Origin: an uncultured Bacilli bacterium
GTDB taxonomy: Bacteria; Bacillota_I; Bacilli_A; RF39; UBA660
Direction: 5' to 3'
Assembly (NCBI GenBank): GCA_910586865.1
Contig: CAJUIY010000030.1
Coordinates: 1 to 24,018, forward strand
Length of the DNA: 24,018 nt
Shown: piece after piece, positions 1-7,755 of the stretch
How positions within the stretch are numbered: position 1 is the first letter of the stretch
Layout: every line of letters starts with the position of its first letter
Translations under genes and position numbers: made by a program
Notes under the pieces: generated by a model
The model's database searches: none
What the model was told of the DNA's origin: nothing
The model's input: only the letters and a program-made list of their open reading frames with translations

Positions 1-2
1 AT

Positions 3-71
3 TTTCCCGTTGATGTTTTGGAAATTTCAGGACATTTTCAAAAATTATTGACATGTGTTTATACTTTATAG
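3..71 (+). CDS. possible 3' end of a plus-strand gene entering from the left edge
   Basis: Frame 3 is open from the window edge to a TAG at 69-71 and would give a 22-residue C-terminus ending CVYTL. Frame 1 is also open, for 16 codons, so the openness is only weak evidence. If real, the gene converges on the minus-strand gene that stops at 86, leaving a 14-nt gap. I do not recognise the product, and the fragment is too short for a functional call. Confidence 0.25.
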   Translation, partial: FPVDVLEISGHFQKLLTCVYTL

Positions 72-85
72 AGAAAAGGAAATTT

Positions 86-736
86 CTATTCCGATTCTGG
101 TTCTGATATTTCTACTAATTGTAGTTTATCTCCATCATGAACATATATAAAATTGGCAGATGTCTGATAATCAGAAGAACTAGCATCACTATATTTCCAA
201 CTAGCCTTTACTATATAAGCGTTATCATCAATTGTTTCTCCATAAGAATAAGTATCACTATCTACACTATCAATGGTAATAGAATCAATAATTGGTAATT
301 CTTGTTTTCTCTGTCCATAAATATTACTTTCCACATACTTATAAATTGTATCTTCTGCGTTTACAATGAAGTTTTCTAGTACATCTGGATGTACAAAATC
401 TACTCCGCCAACATCTGTTTTACTGATATGGTCTCCTAAAGAATAGAAATCTACAATAAACATTTCTGTAATTTTCTTAACATATTTTTTCTCATCTACG
501 TCTTTTGCGCTCAATACTTCTTGTAGTTCCTTAAAAAGTTTTTTATACTTATTACTTTTATTACTCTTTAATTCATATCCATAATGATCAATCTTAGAAA
601 CCACCTTAGCCTCTTTTACTTCTTCCTTATTGAATACTAAAAGGTATGCAGCAACACCAAGTGCTACTAAAATGATAAGCATAACGATAATAATTAATAT
701 TTTTTTTGGTTTTCTTTTTACTCTTTTTTTTGCCAT
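86..736 (-). CDS. membrane-anchored protein of unknown function, 216 aa
   Basis: I do not recognise a named family. The N-terminus is strongly basic (residues 1-12 mostly K/R), followed by one hydrophobic helix at about 13-35. The remaining ~180 residues should therefore lie outside the membrane (N-in topology); no lipobox cysteine is visible. The outer part is acidic, rich in Tyr and Asp, and looks like a small folded domain. The ATG lies two bases after the stop codon of the LtaS-like gene, and its Shine-Dalgarno sequence GAGGAG sits inside that gene's last codons. The two genes are therefore almost certainly co-transcribed and translationally coupled. This suggests an envelope accessory role, which is inference only. 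No convincing terminator follows within the window. Confidence 0.85.
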   Translation of the reverse strand: MAKKRVKRKPKKILIIIVMLIILVALGVAAYLLVFNKEEVKEAKVVSKIDHYGYELKSNKSNKYKKLFKELQEVLSAKDVDEKKYVKKITEMFIVDFYSLGDHISKTDVGGVDFVHPDVLENFIVNAEDTIYKYVESNIYGQRKQELPIIDSITIDSVDSDTYSYGETIDDNAYIVKASWKYSDASSSDYQTSANFIYVHDGDKLQLVEISEPESE

Positions 737-738
737 AA

Positions 739-2811
739 TTATTTCTCCTCTTTATATGTTAATGTTTTTTCCTCTTCATATCTTTCTATTAAATCATAAA
801 CAATAATATTATTCGATACATTTAATAATTTCGTAGAATACTCATTATTTTTCTTTATGTCATCTTCACTAATAGCATTACCATCTAGTGATAAATATTC
901 TCCTTTTTGACTATTATAATATACCCGATTGGTTACCCAGTTTCCTGTTGGAAATACCACAATATTATTATCTTTTATATTAAAGATATCATGCCCTAAT
1001 TGATACTCGTTATAGAAACCAAGCATATTACCAACGGTTGGTTCTACATCATACATTCCCATCACATCCGTAACTTCCATATTTAAATTTGTACCCTTCA
1101 TATCTTTTGTCCAAATGATAAATGGTACTTTTCTTCCTAGTTCATATTGATAAGAATCATATTCTTTATAATTAGGATCTTCTTTATCATACATCTCATT
1201 TGTTTCTTTATTATAGTTATACATATAGTTATATTCTTTTTTAGGAAGTCTTGCATCATGATCACCATATATTAAGACCACTGTATTATCTAAAAGTCCA
1301 TTACTATCCAATTCTTGGAATAACTGTCCAAGTGCTTCATCTGCATAATGTGCTGATTTGAAATAATTCCCTAACTTTGTTCCTTCCATATAGGGATACT
1401 CTAAAGCCTCTACTGTACCATCTTCTTTTGTTACAGACGCTTTCATGGAAACACTATATTCTCCATACTTAGTAACATCTGAAAATGGTGTATGATTAGA
1501 TAACATAATCATAAGACCATACCACTTTTCATTATTCTGGTCAATTTCTTTTAATTTAGGTATCGATTGTTTAAAGAACTCTTTATCACTAAGTCCTAAG
1601 CCAACGGTATTTTCCTTAGTTACTTCATAATTTTCTTTACTATAAAACTTCTGATATCCTAGATGCTCATACATACTTCTTCTATTCCAGAAATCTGCGT
1701 TATTCGCATGCATACTGAATGTAAAGTAACCCTTATCTGACATTAATTTAGGAATTGCATTAAATGTTCTATCAAAATAAGAAACAAAGGCAGTTCCACT
1801 TTGAGTAGGCATTAAGGAAGTAGTAAAAGTCAATTCGGTATCACTACTAGTACCGACACTAACTTGTGAATAAAAGTTAGAGAAATACATTCCTTCACTT
1901 GCTAATCTTTTTAAATTAGGAGTTACATCTTCTCCATTAAATTGTAAAGATAACAAATTACTTTGCATACTTTCTGCATGAATAACTAAAACGTTTTTTC
2001 CTTCAAAAATATTGGTATATTTATTGGTTGCTTCTTTTTCCTTTTCTTGATAATATTCCTTAAACTCTTTCATTGCTTGATCATAACCAAATAATGAGTT
2101 TATTTTAGGTTGAAGAGAAGTAAAAACATCATTAAACTGATAAATATAAATACCAAACCTCATAACAATATATTCCCTATTCCATTGTTTCGCAAAACGT
2201 GTCACATCTAAAGAGGTAAGCGTAATAGTAAATAAGACTGCACAACAAGCTCCTACCGTTAATGTTTTAATCGTTTTTTTCTTTCTCTCTTTTTTTAACT
2301 CTATCTTTTTATAATAATTTTTTCTTTTTAATTTGTAATGAACCATTATCATGATAACAGGAGCAAGTAAATAAACTAAATCTTTTAATTGTAATACATT
2401 TTCAACAACAGCATCTCCAACGGAAGTAATATACTGGGTTAAAGATAACATAGAAACAGAAGCAAAAGAAGTATAAAAGGTATAATATATAGAATTAATC
2501 ATACAAATAAGAGTAAAGAAAATATTAAAAATGAAATAATAAGTAAATCTATTTTTTGGTTTTAATAAATAGCCAAAAGAACCTATAATAATTAAAATCG
2601 TAGCATCTGCTAAAATAGGTTTCAATGCTAAATAGTTTTCTAAAGTATGCATCGTAAAGAATCGTAATATAGTAGAATTAAATAAACAAGTCAATAAAAA
2701 AGCAAGGAACAACACATTATTTTCCATATAGTTTCTTACTAAATGCTCTGTTTTTATTCTTTTAAATTCGTTTTGTACTTTTTCCTTTAGTCTTATGATT
2801 TTCTTTTTCAT
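739..2811 (-). CDS. LtaS-like polyglycerolphosphate (lipoteichoic acid) synthase / alkaline-phosphatase superfamily sulfatase
   Basis: A 690-residue polytopic protein. Hydrophobic helices fill roughly residues 30-205, followed by a large extracellular sulfatase-fold domain from about 270 onward, the LtaS layout. Visible active-site motifs are HAES (the first metal-binding Glu), GTSSDTELT (the catalytic Thr lies in this GxTSD-like loop of LtaS), LSNHTPF and YGDHD (metal-binding Asp-His). Known LtaS enzymes transfer glycerophosphate from phosphatidylglycerol to the growing lipoteichoic acid chain on the outer membrane face. Members of this fold can also be phosphoglycerol or phosphoethanolamine transferases, so the exact substrate is inferred. 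I see no clear AxA signal-peptidase site between the membrane part and the catalytic domain. The gene has its own promoter (2831-2859), an SD GAGG, and is followed at 2 nt by the 216-aa gene. Confidence 0.88.
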   Translation of the reverse strand: MKKKIIRLKEKVQNEFKRIKTEHLVRNYMENNVLFLAFLLTCLFNSTILRFFTMHTLENYLALKPILADATILIIIGSFGYLLKPKNRFTYYFIFNIFFTLICMINSIYYTFYTSFASVSMLSLTQYITSVGDAVVENVLQLKDLVYLLAPVIMIMVHYKLKRKNYYKKIELKKERKKKTIKTLTVGACCAVLFTITLTSLDVTRFAKQWNREYIVMRFGIYIYQFNDVFTSLQPKINSLFGYDQAMKEFKEYYQEKEKEATNKYTNIFEGKNVLVIHAESMQSNLLSLQFNGEDVTPNLKRLASEGMYFSNFYSQVSVGTSSDTELTFTTSLMPTQSGTAFVSYFDRTFNAIPKLMSDKGYFTFSMHANNADFWNRRSMYEHLGYQKFYSKENYEVTKENTVGLGLSDKEFFKQSIPKLKEIDQNNEKWYGLMIMLSNHTPFSDVTKYGEYSVSMKASVTKEDGTVEALEYPYMEGTKLGNYFKSAHYADEALGQLFQELDSNGLLDNTVVLIYGDHDARLPKKEYNYMYNYNKETNEMYDKEDPNYKEYDSYQYELGRKVPFIIWTKDMKGTNLNMEVTDVMGMYDVEPTVGNMLGFYNEYQLGHDIFNIKDNNIVVFPTGNWVTNRVYYNSQKGEYLSLDGNAISEDDIKKNNEYSTKLLNVSNNIIVYDLIERYEEEKTLTYKEEK

Positions 2812-2830
2812 ATCTAACCTCGCTTTTTAC

Positions 2831-2859
2831 ATTATAACACTTTTTATATAGTTTTTCAA
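2831..2859 (-). promoter_or_regulatory. sigma-70-type promoter for the LtaS-like gene
   Basis: On the minus strand TTGAAA (2854-2859) is followed by a 17-nt spacer and TATAAT (2831-2836), with an extra TG one base before the -10. It lies in the 64-nt gap between the VanY-like gene and the LtaS-like gene, so the LtaS-like gene can be transcribed independently of its upstream neighbour. Confidence 0.75.
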
Positions 2860-2875
2860 TTTCAATTAGGGAAGA

Positions 2876-3997
2876 TTATTTATCTAAGAATCGAACATAA
2901 TATTCTTCTAAAGTAATATTGTTATCATAAATATATTTGGCTATTTTTTTACCCACATATCGATAATGCCATGCTTCATGTCTAATTCCTGTAATTTCTT
3001 CGAAGTCTGTTTTAAATCGGTAAATAAACCCAAACTTATAACAGTTTTCTACTATCCATTTATATTCCTCACTTTTTGCAAACACATTTGCTCTTCTACT
3101 ACCAATATCAAAGGACAAGCCAGTTTGATGTTCTGAAAACCCTGGTCTTAATACATATTTTGAAACATAGTTATCTCCATATAAATCCCGATAAGTCTTT
3201 TCTATCTCTTCCTGGTCTTCATAACTACGATAAGAAGAATTAATCACTAACTGGTAGCCTTCTTTTTCTGCTTGATCTATCATCTTTTTTGCTGCAATTA
3301 AAGCGGTACGATTTGCCTTTAATCCCTTTTCTGATGCGTAATCTAGACCAATCATTACTAAATCATTAGGAACAAAATCTTTACTTAACATTCGGTGTTT
3401 ATTGACAAGCATATCATAAGAGAAATTTTTCACGACAACGGGATCTTCATATTCTTCTTTATCCATTTCTAAGTTTACAATTAAAACACTAGTCTCTTCA
3501 TCTTCACGAGAAGAATCCATATAATTAAGATATCGATCATAGTATTTAATTTTAGCAAAATCAATCGTATAAAACTCCTCTAGATATCTTACTTTATCTC
3601 TTTTTGCAAATTCACTAACATCCTGATCCGTTCCATGAGCTAGAATAATAGAAATTTCTTCATTGGTATATCCCTTTTTTAATAATTTATTAATATTTTC
3701 AGTTAAATGTTCATGGTTTTGATATTTAATTTTCGTATAGCTATCAAAGTTCTTTTCTTTATATGCTTCACTTTCAAAAGCTTTATTTAATGTTTTATTT
3801 TTCCCGATATTGATAACATCTTTTTTCTTAAATTTTATTAGTATTTGATTTGCTGCTTTTTTGCTATATCCTATTTTTGTTAAATCGTTTACTTGGATGA
3901 AATAAAAGATAAGAAGAGATAAGAAAATGACAAGAATCGTCCCAAGTATCTTTAACACTTTTAAAACAGATGGCTTCAACCTTAGTTTTCTTTTCAT
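2876..3997 (-). CDS. D-alanyl-D-alanine carboxypeptidase, VanY/DacY type (peptidase M15B)
   Basis: 373 residues: a basic N-terminus, one membrane anchor at about 14-36, a ~150-residue linker domain, and a C-terminal M15B zinc peptidase domain. The hallmarks are SSYRSYE at about 254, the SEHQTGLSFD segment (the SxHxxGxAxD zinc motif supplying His and Asp ligands) and, near the end, HEAWHY with E341 (catalytic) and H344 (zinc ligand). Such enzymes trim the terminal D-Ala from peptidoglycan stem peptides outside the membrane. The N-terminal linker (about 40-190) is longer than in minimal VanY enzymes. No vanR/S or ligase genes are nearby, so a housekeeping wall-trimming role is more likely than glycopeptide resistance. 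The ATG has an AGGTGAT SD 5 nt upstream. Confidence 0.88.
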   Translation of the reverse strand: MKRKLRLKPSVLKVLKILGTILVIFLSLLIFYFIQVNDLTKIGYSKKAANQILIKFKKKDVINIGKNKTLNKAFESEAYKEKNFDSYTKIKYQNHEHLTENINKLLKKGYTNEEISIILAHGTDQDVSEFAKRDKVRYLEEFYTIDFAKIKYYDRYLNYMDSSREDEETSVLIVNLEMDKEEYEDPVVVKNFSYDMLVNKHRMLSKDFVPNDLVMIGLDYASEKGLKANRTALIAAKKMIDQAEKEGYQLVINSSYRSYEDQEEIEKTYRDLYGDNYVSKYVLRPGFSEHQTGLSFDIGSRRANVFAKSEEYKWIVENCYKFGFIYRFKTDFEEITGIRHEAWHYRYVGKKIAKYIYDNNITLEEYYVRFLDK

Positions 3998-4024
3998 AGC
4001 ATCACCTCTAACTTCTATATTTCT

Positions 4025-4033
4025 ATTATAACA
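4025..4033 (-). promoter_or_regulatory. extended -10 promoter for the VanY-like gene
   Basis: The minus strand shows TGTTATAAT, an extended -10 (TGnTATAAT), 28 nt upstream of the start codon. No good -35 is seen at 17 nt (GATACC), as is common for extended -10 promoters. It faces away from the plus-strand promoter at 4079-4107, so this gap is a divergent promoter region. Confidence 0.55.
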
Positions 4034-4078
4034 TATCTATTCCCTTCGGTATCTTTTTTTATAAGAATTTATTTTATA

Positions 4079-4107
4079 TTGAATATCCTTTTCTTTTTTT
4101 ATATAAT
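4079..4107 (+). promoter_or_regulatory. sigma-70-type promoter for the plus-strand pair
   Basis: TTGAAT (4079-4084), a 17-nt spacer rich in T, then TATAAT (4102-4107). The start codon at 4131 follows with the SD sequence GAGGT. This drives the radical SAM gene and presumably the glycosylase behind it. Confidence 0.75.
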
Positions 4108-4130
4108 AACTTTGGATTTGAGGTAATAAT

Positions 4131-5069
4131 ATGAAAAATAACTTTCCCTATAGTGATACAAATAAAAGATATCATACTCTAGATTATTTTTATCGACATC
4201 ATTTTCATTCTAAAGTATGTAAAATAAGTTTAAATGCTGGTTTTAGTTGTCCTAATATCGATGGAACCGTTGGTTATGGTGGTTGTATCTATTGTTCAAA
4301 GACAGGAAGTGGTGAGTTTGGTGGTACTTTAGGAAAAGATTTAGAAAGACAATTTAAGGAAGTAAAAAATAGATATGATAAAAAATGGCCAAATGCTAAA
4401 TATATTGCTTATTTTCAGGCTCGTACGAATACCTATGCTCCTGTTGAAAAATTAAAAAAACTATACGAAGAAGTACTTACTTATCCTAATGTAATTGGTA
4501 TTAATATTGCAACTAGAAGTGATGCTATCACAGAGGAATGTCTTAGCTATTTAGAAGAATTAAACAAAAAGACTTATTTAACCATTGAGCTTGGATTGCA
4601 AACCATTCATGAGAAAACTTCAAAGTTAATTAACCGTTGTCATAGTCTTGAAAACTTTTCTGAAATGGTAGAAAAATTACGAAAAAGAAAAATAAATGTA
4701 GTAGTACATATTATTAATGGCCTTCCTTATGAAGAAAAAAAGGATATGATAGAAACAGTACAATATCTAAATCGTCTTGATATTCAAGGAATTAAAATTC
4801 ACATGCTTAGTATTTTGAAAGATACTCCCCTAGAGAAGTTATACCGAGAAAAAAAGTTTCCGATTTTAACAAAAGAAGAATATGTGGATATTGTAATATC
4901 TCAATTAGAATATCTTAGAAAAGAAATTGTGATACATCGAATCACAGGAGATCCCAAAATAGAAGATTTAATAGAACCTACTTTTCTTACTAAGAAATTT
5001 TGTGTGCTAAATGATATTGATAAGGAGATGGTAATACGAGAAAGTTATCAAGGAAAGAAACTACTGTAA
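4131..5069 (+). CDS. TIGR01212-family radical SAM protein (YhcC-like)
   Basis: 312 residues, the usual length for this family. The N-terminus carries the family's long-spaced iron-sulfur motif: C40, C52 and C55 (CX11CX2C) with CPNIDG and GGCIYC around it. Following elements fit a radical SAM barrel: NIATRSDA (the SAM-contacting strand), ELGLQT, and VHIINGLP at about 197-204. The E. coli relative YhcC is uncharacterised biochemically, so a reaction cannot be assigned. It should be cytoplasmic and bind a [4Fe-4S] cluster and SAM. The C-terminus runs into the next reading frame: its TAA (5067-5069) shares a base with the putative ATT start of the glycosylase. It is transcribed against the surrounding minus-strand genes. 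Confidence 0.88.
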   Translation: MKNNFPYSDTNKRYHTLDYFYRHHFHSKVCKISLNAGFSCPNIDGTVGYGGCIYCSKTGSGEFGGTLGKDLERQFKEVKNRYDKKWPNAKYIAYFQARTNTYAPVEKLKKLYEEVLTYPNVIGINIATRSDAITEECLSYLEELNKKTYLTIELGLQTIHEKTSKLINRCHSLENFSEMVEKLRKRKINVVVHIINGLPYEEKKDMIETVQYLNRLDIQGIKIHMLSILKDTPLEKLYREKKFPILTKEEYVDIVISQLEYLRKEIVIHRITGDPKIEDLIEPTFLTKKFCVLNDIDKEMVIRESYQGKKLL

Positions 5070-5554
5070 TTCATCCATTAAAGCCTATTTATGATAGTAC
5101 CTCTAAGATATTACTACTTGGTAGTTTTCCAAGTATTCAGTCAAGAGAAAAAAGTTTTTATTATGCCAATCCATACAATCGCTTTTGGAAAGTTTTAGAA
5201 TCTCTTTTTCAAACATCCATTGGAGAAACACCTTTTGAAAAAACGAAATTTCTTTTAGAACATCATATTGCTTTATGGGATGTAATAAAAAGTTGTACCA
5301 TTACTGGCTCTAGTGATTCTTCCATTAGAGACATCTGTCCAAATGATATTCATAAGATAATAAATGATACCAAAATAGATAAAATATATACCATAGGTAA
5401 AACTGCTACGAAGTTATACCAAAAGTATATTTATCCTACTACACATATAGAAAGCATTCATCTTCCTAGTACATCATCTGCGAATGCTACTATGAAATTA
5501 GAAAATTTAGTAGATGAATTTAGTAAATATATAAATACTGATTCGTTAGAATGA
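5069..5554 (+). CDS. DNA-deoxyinosine (hypoxanthine) glycosylase, UDG superfamily, apparent ATT start
   Basis: A 161-codon open frame ending in TGA (5552-5554). The translation matches family-6-like hypoxanthine-DNA glycosylases from the first residue: HPLKPIYD, then LLLGSFPS (about 15-22), SREKSFYY, NPYNRFW (about 34-40), ALWDVI and GSSDSSI, with IGKTA and HLPSTSSAN near the end. These enzymes remove hypoxanthine left by adenine deamination to start base-excision repair. N37 in the PYNRFW segment is at the position expected for the key Asn of that family. The frame has no ATG, GTG or TTG between the preceding in-frame stop (5021-5023) and this homology. ATT at 5069-5071 is where the start should be, with AGGAAAG 11 nt upstream, and it overlaps the upstream TAA as TAATT instead of the common TAATG. 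It is either a rare-start gene or a recent start-codon mutant. Confidence 0.72.
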   Translation: MHPLKPIYDSTSKILLLGSFPSIQSREKSFYYANPYNRFWKVLESLFQTSIGETPFEKTKFLLEHHIALWDVIKSCTITGSSDSSIRDICPNDIHKIINDTKIDKIYTIGKTATKLYQKYIYPTTHIESIHLPSTSSANATMKLENLVDEFSKYINTDSLE

Positions 5555-5557
5555 AGA

Positions 5558-5585
5558 AAAATAGTGTAACAAGATACACTATTTT
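5558..5585. terminator. bidirectional Rho-independent terminator between convergent genes
   Basis: A perfect 11-bp inverted repeat, AAAATAGTGTA (5558-5568) and TACACTATTTT (5575-5585), with a 6-nt loop. The stem ends in A on one side and T on the other, giving U-tracts in both directions. It serves the glycosylase on the plus strand and the 3D-domain gene on the minus strand; the TAG of the latter (5579-5581) lies inside the stem. Confidence 0.85.
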
Positions 5586-6247
5586 CCATTTCTTAAGACT
5601 TCTACTGTTATGTTTCTATTCACACCACCTCTTGATTCGTCAGTGTTTGTTAACATATCAATAAGAAACTTTCTACCTAGTCCAATATCAGAACCACGAT
5701 CTAAAACAATCGCTAGGATATTATCTCCCATAGAGGAATTTTTTATTCTAATAATAGACCACTCACTAATTTCTGAACCAGCTGATACAATTCTTACATT
5801 TCCGTATTGTTTATCAGGATAATAAAGTTTCCCATCACGAACATCATAACTGCCATATTTTGTAAATCCACTACAACCTCTGCAAGTCGCATAGTAAAAA
5901 CTCATATTTCCTGTATAAGTGGCAAGAACATCACTAGAAGGTTCTTCTTTTATTACTTCCTCTACTTTTGGAGGAGGAGAAACAACGGATTCTTCTTTTT
6001 TGGGAACTTGTTGTTTCTCTTTTATTTCCTCGATTTCTATATCTTCAGCTTCTTCAAAAGATTCTGAATTTATTACAAGCTCATTTTTAGACTTTTCTTC
6101 TATTTTAGTAAACAGACTCGTTGCTAGATTCTTTGTTTCCTGATCCGATTTTACTTGATCTGTACTAATATTAGAAGTCATTAGAATCGCTGGAAGAGAA
6201 AATAATAATATCCAATTTACAAAAACAATAAATTTATTTTTTTTCAT
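5579..6247 (-). CDS. secreted or membrane-anchored 3D-domain protein (putative peptidoglycan hydrolase-like)
   Basis: About 222 residues. An N-terminal hydrophobic segment (about 8-26) acts as signal peptide or anchor. A Glu/Lys/Pro-rich linker spans about 35-108, including a PPPK stretch that could cross the wall. The C-terminal ~110 residues form a 3D domain: YYATCRGCSGF, then LDRGSDIGLG and the FLIDM segment supply the three conserved Asp positions of the double-psi barrel seen in YocH/YuiC and resuscitation-factor-like muralytic proteins. The CxxC pair (CRGC) is visible. The start is the ATG at 6247 (MKKNKF): GAGGAG lies 9 nt upstream of it but only 3 nt from an in-frame ATG at 6253. Wall cleavage is inferred from family. 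It follows the kinase operon. Confidence 0.82.
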   Translation of the reverse strand: MKKNKFIVFVNWILLFSLPAILMTSNISTDQVKSDQETKNLATSLFTKIEEKSKNELVINSESFEEAEDIEIEEIKEKQQVPKKEESVVSPPPKVEEVIKEEPSSDVLATYTGNMSFYYATCRGCSGFTKYGSYDVRDGKLYYPDKQYGNVRIVSAGSEISEWSIIRIKNSSMGDNILAIVLDRGSDIGLGRKFLIDMLTNTDESRGGVNRNITVEVLRNGK

Positions 6248-6268
6248 ATCCATAAACTCCTCATATAC

Positions 6269-6297
6269 ATGATATCATATATACAACTCATTTACAA
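6269..6297 (-). promoter_or_regulatory. candidate promoter for the 3D-domain gene
   Basis: On the minus strand TTGTAA (6292-6297), a 17-nt spacer and TATCAT (6269-6274). It lies in the 91-nt gap after the 251-aa gene, so the 3D-domain gene may be transcribed separately. The boxes are imperfect. Confidence 0.45.
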
Positions 6298-6344
6298 CAT
6301 TTTGACAAAATATACCAATTTATTTTACATGTTAATAACGTAAA

Positions 6345-7100
6345 TTAATATTTTTCACACTTATAGGAAGAGGAAGCCATCTTTGACTCTACCTCACTAA
6401 TCTTCTGTCCTTTTTTAAACTCTGGATAAATACCACCAGCCTCTATATATGCAGTACTTACTTTATCACTATCTACTTTTTCATATTCAATAATTTGCTT
6501 TGTTGTATTCGTTCCATTATTTAATCCACAAACAACCGAAATACCATCAACACCTACAATATGCTCTTTCAATTTGACACATTCTTGTTTTAGAGCTTCT
6601 AATTCCTCTTTATCTGCAATCTTATCTCCCGTTGATGTTTGCGTATACGTCAATCCCGTAATTTCATTATTGACAAAGGTAAAAACTGCAGATAAATTTA
6701 CATCTAGTGTTTTCGTATTTTTGCTTTGTGTACAAGAAAGTGTTCCTGTTGTAATCTCTGTCTGATTTTTTTCGCTCTTTTTTAAGTTGATATAGTCTGT
6801 AATTTCAGGAAGGAAATAAACAAAGGCAAAAAAGAAGAGAAAAAGAACAATTGCAAAAAATGTCTTTAATTTACTAGGCCCACCTTTTTCATCATCCACA
6901 TAAGCTGGTTGCTCCTGTTTTTGTTCTGGAATAGGTACATTTTGTGGTTGCTCTGTTGTTGGTGTTGCTACAACATGTGAAGTAATAGTATCCTTAGTTG
7001 TAGGTCCTACTGGTTCCTTTGGTGCATTTACTCCATTTTGATTCACTGTTTCTTGCTTTTCTAAATTATTATTATTATGATTCGTATTATTTTCATTCAT
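6345..7100 (-). CDS. single-pass membrane protein with a small extracellular Cys-containing domain, unknown function
   Basis: 251 residues in three parts: a low-complexity N-terminus (1-75, rich in Asn, Gln, Pro and Thr), one membrane helix (about 80-100, rich in Phe), and an outer ~145-residue domain. The outer domain begins GTLSCTQSK and holds further Cys residues (QECVKL, VVCGL, YKCEKY), which could form disulfides. The pattern of a short Cys strand followed by alternating strands (LDVNLSAVFTF, then ITGLTYTQT) recalls small YehR/DUF1307-type lipoprotein domains, but this is a weak resemblance. With an N-in orientation the disordered Thr-rich tail would face the cytoplasm, where the co-encoded PrkC kinase acts. 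It is 24 nt downstream of rpe with SD GGGGAG, hence probably in the same operon. Confidence 0.82.
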   Translation of the reverse strand: MNENNTNHNNNNLEKQETVNQNGVNAPKEPVGPTTKDTITSHVVATPTTEQPQNVPIPEQKQEQPAYVDDEKGGPSKLKTFFAIVLFLFFFAFVYFLPEITDYINLKKSEKNQTEITTGTLSCTQSKNTKTLDVNLSAVFTFVNNEITGLTYTQTSTGDKIADKEELEALKQECVKLKEHIVGVDGISVVCGLNNGTNTTKQIIEYEKVDSDKVSTAYIEAGGIYPEFKKGQKISEVESKMASSSYKCEKY

Positions 7101-7124
7101 AGTATCATCTCCCCAATTCTTTCT

Positions 7125-7751
7125 TTATCTTAATGATGAAATCTTTTCTTCAAAATCTTCACTATTTGTAATATAACTACCGGCAACTAAGATATCACAT
7201 TCCCTACAATATTTTTTTGTCATATGATTAACACCGCCATCAACACTTATCTTGGCATTACTATTATATTCTTTTAACAGGACTTTTATTTCTTTTATTT
7301 TATCCTCTGTTTCTTTGATAAATTCTTGTTCACCCTTACCAGGTTCTACTGACATAATTAGAATTAAATCTAAGAGTGGTAAATATGGAACCAATTCACT
7401 TACTTTCGTATCTGGCTTAATCGATAAACCACACTTAATACCATAACTTTTTATCAGATTAAGATTTTCCATCACATCCTGTTCTATTTCTAAATGAAAA
7501 GTAATATATTCTGTATTCAATGTTGCGTAATCTTTAATATATTTTTTAGGATTTAAAACCATTAAATGAACATCCAATCTTTTTGAGGTATATTTATAAA
7601 TATATCTCATTTCTTTAAATGGCATCGTTTTTCCTTTTACAAATTTACCATCCATAATATCTACATGAATATAGTCTGTACTAGTATCATTTAACTTCTG
7701 TAAATCCTTTGGAACATTTTTACTACTGAGAAATGAAGTAGAAATCAGCAT
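7125..7751 (-). CDS. rpe: ribulose-phosphate 3-epimerase
   Basis: 208 residues, a TIM barrel of slightly short family length. The metal and catalytic residues of the family are visible: H29 and D31 (YIHVDIMDG), H62 (DVHLMV) and D171 (SVDGGVN). The phosphate-side loop reads MSVEPGKGEQEF where most members have MTVNPGFGGQ, a notable divergence. The enzyme interconverts D-ribulose 5-phosphate and D-xylulose 5-phosphate in the pentose phosphate pathway in the cytoplasm. It lies 4 nt after rsgA, as in Bacillus (cpgA-rpe), which supports the assignment over other sugar-phosphate epimerases of the same fold. The SD is weak and the gene may rely on coupling to rsgA. Confidence 0.87.
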   Translation of the reverse strand: MLISTSFLSSKNVPKDLQKLNDTSTDYIHVDIMDGKFVKGKTMPFKEMRYIYKYTSKRLDVHLMVLNPKKYIKDYATLNTEYITFHLEIEQDVMENLNLIKSYGIKCGLSIKPDTKVSELVPYLPLLDLILIMSVEPGKGEQEFIKETEDKIKEIKVLLKEYNSNAKISVDGGVNHMTKKYCRECDILVAGSYITNSEDFEEKISSLR

Positions 7752-7755
7752 CCTA

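Noticed and set aside
48..76. TTGACA at 48-53 as a plus-strand promoter
   Set aside because: No -10 at 16-18 nt (GAGAAA there), and the only plus-strand reading frame nearby ends at 71; it is probably coincidence in AT-rich sequence.
20..86. GGAAATTTC repeated at 20-28 and 78-86
   Set aside because: GAAATTTC is self-complementary and made of common AT-rich words; two copies 58 nt apart without a U-tract do not support a terminator or a repeat element.
2876..3997. VanY-like gene as part of a glycopeptide-resistance cassette
   Set aside because: No vanR/S, vanH, D-Ala-D-Lac ligase or vanX sequence is present in the neighbourhood.
5610..6143. Three plus-strand frames opposite the 3D-domain gene
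   Set aside because: They are antisense frames over a gene with clear domain evidence; their Phe/Ser-rich composition mirrors the Glu/Lys-rich linker on the other strand.
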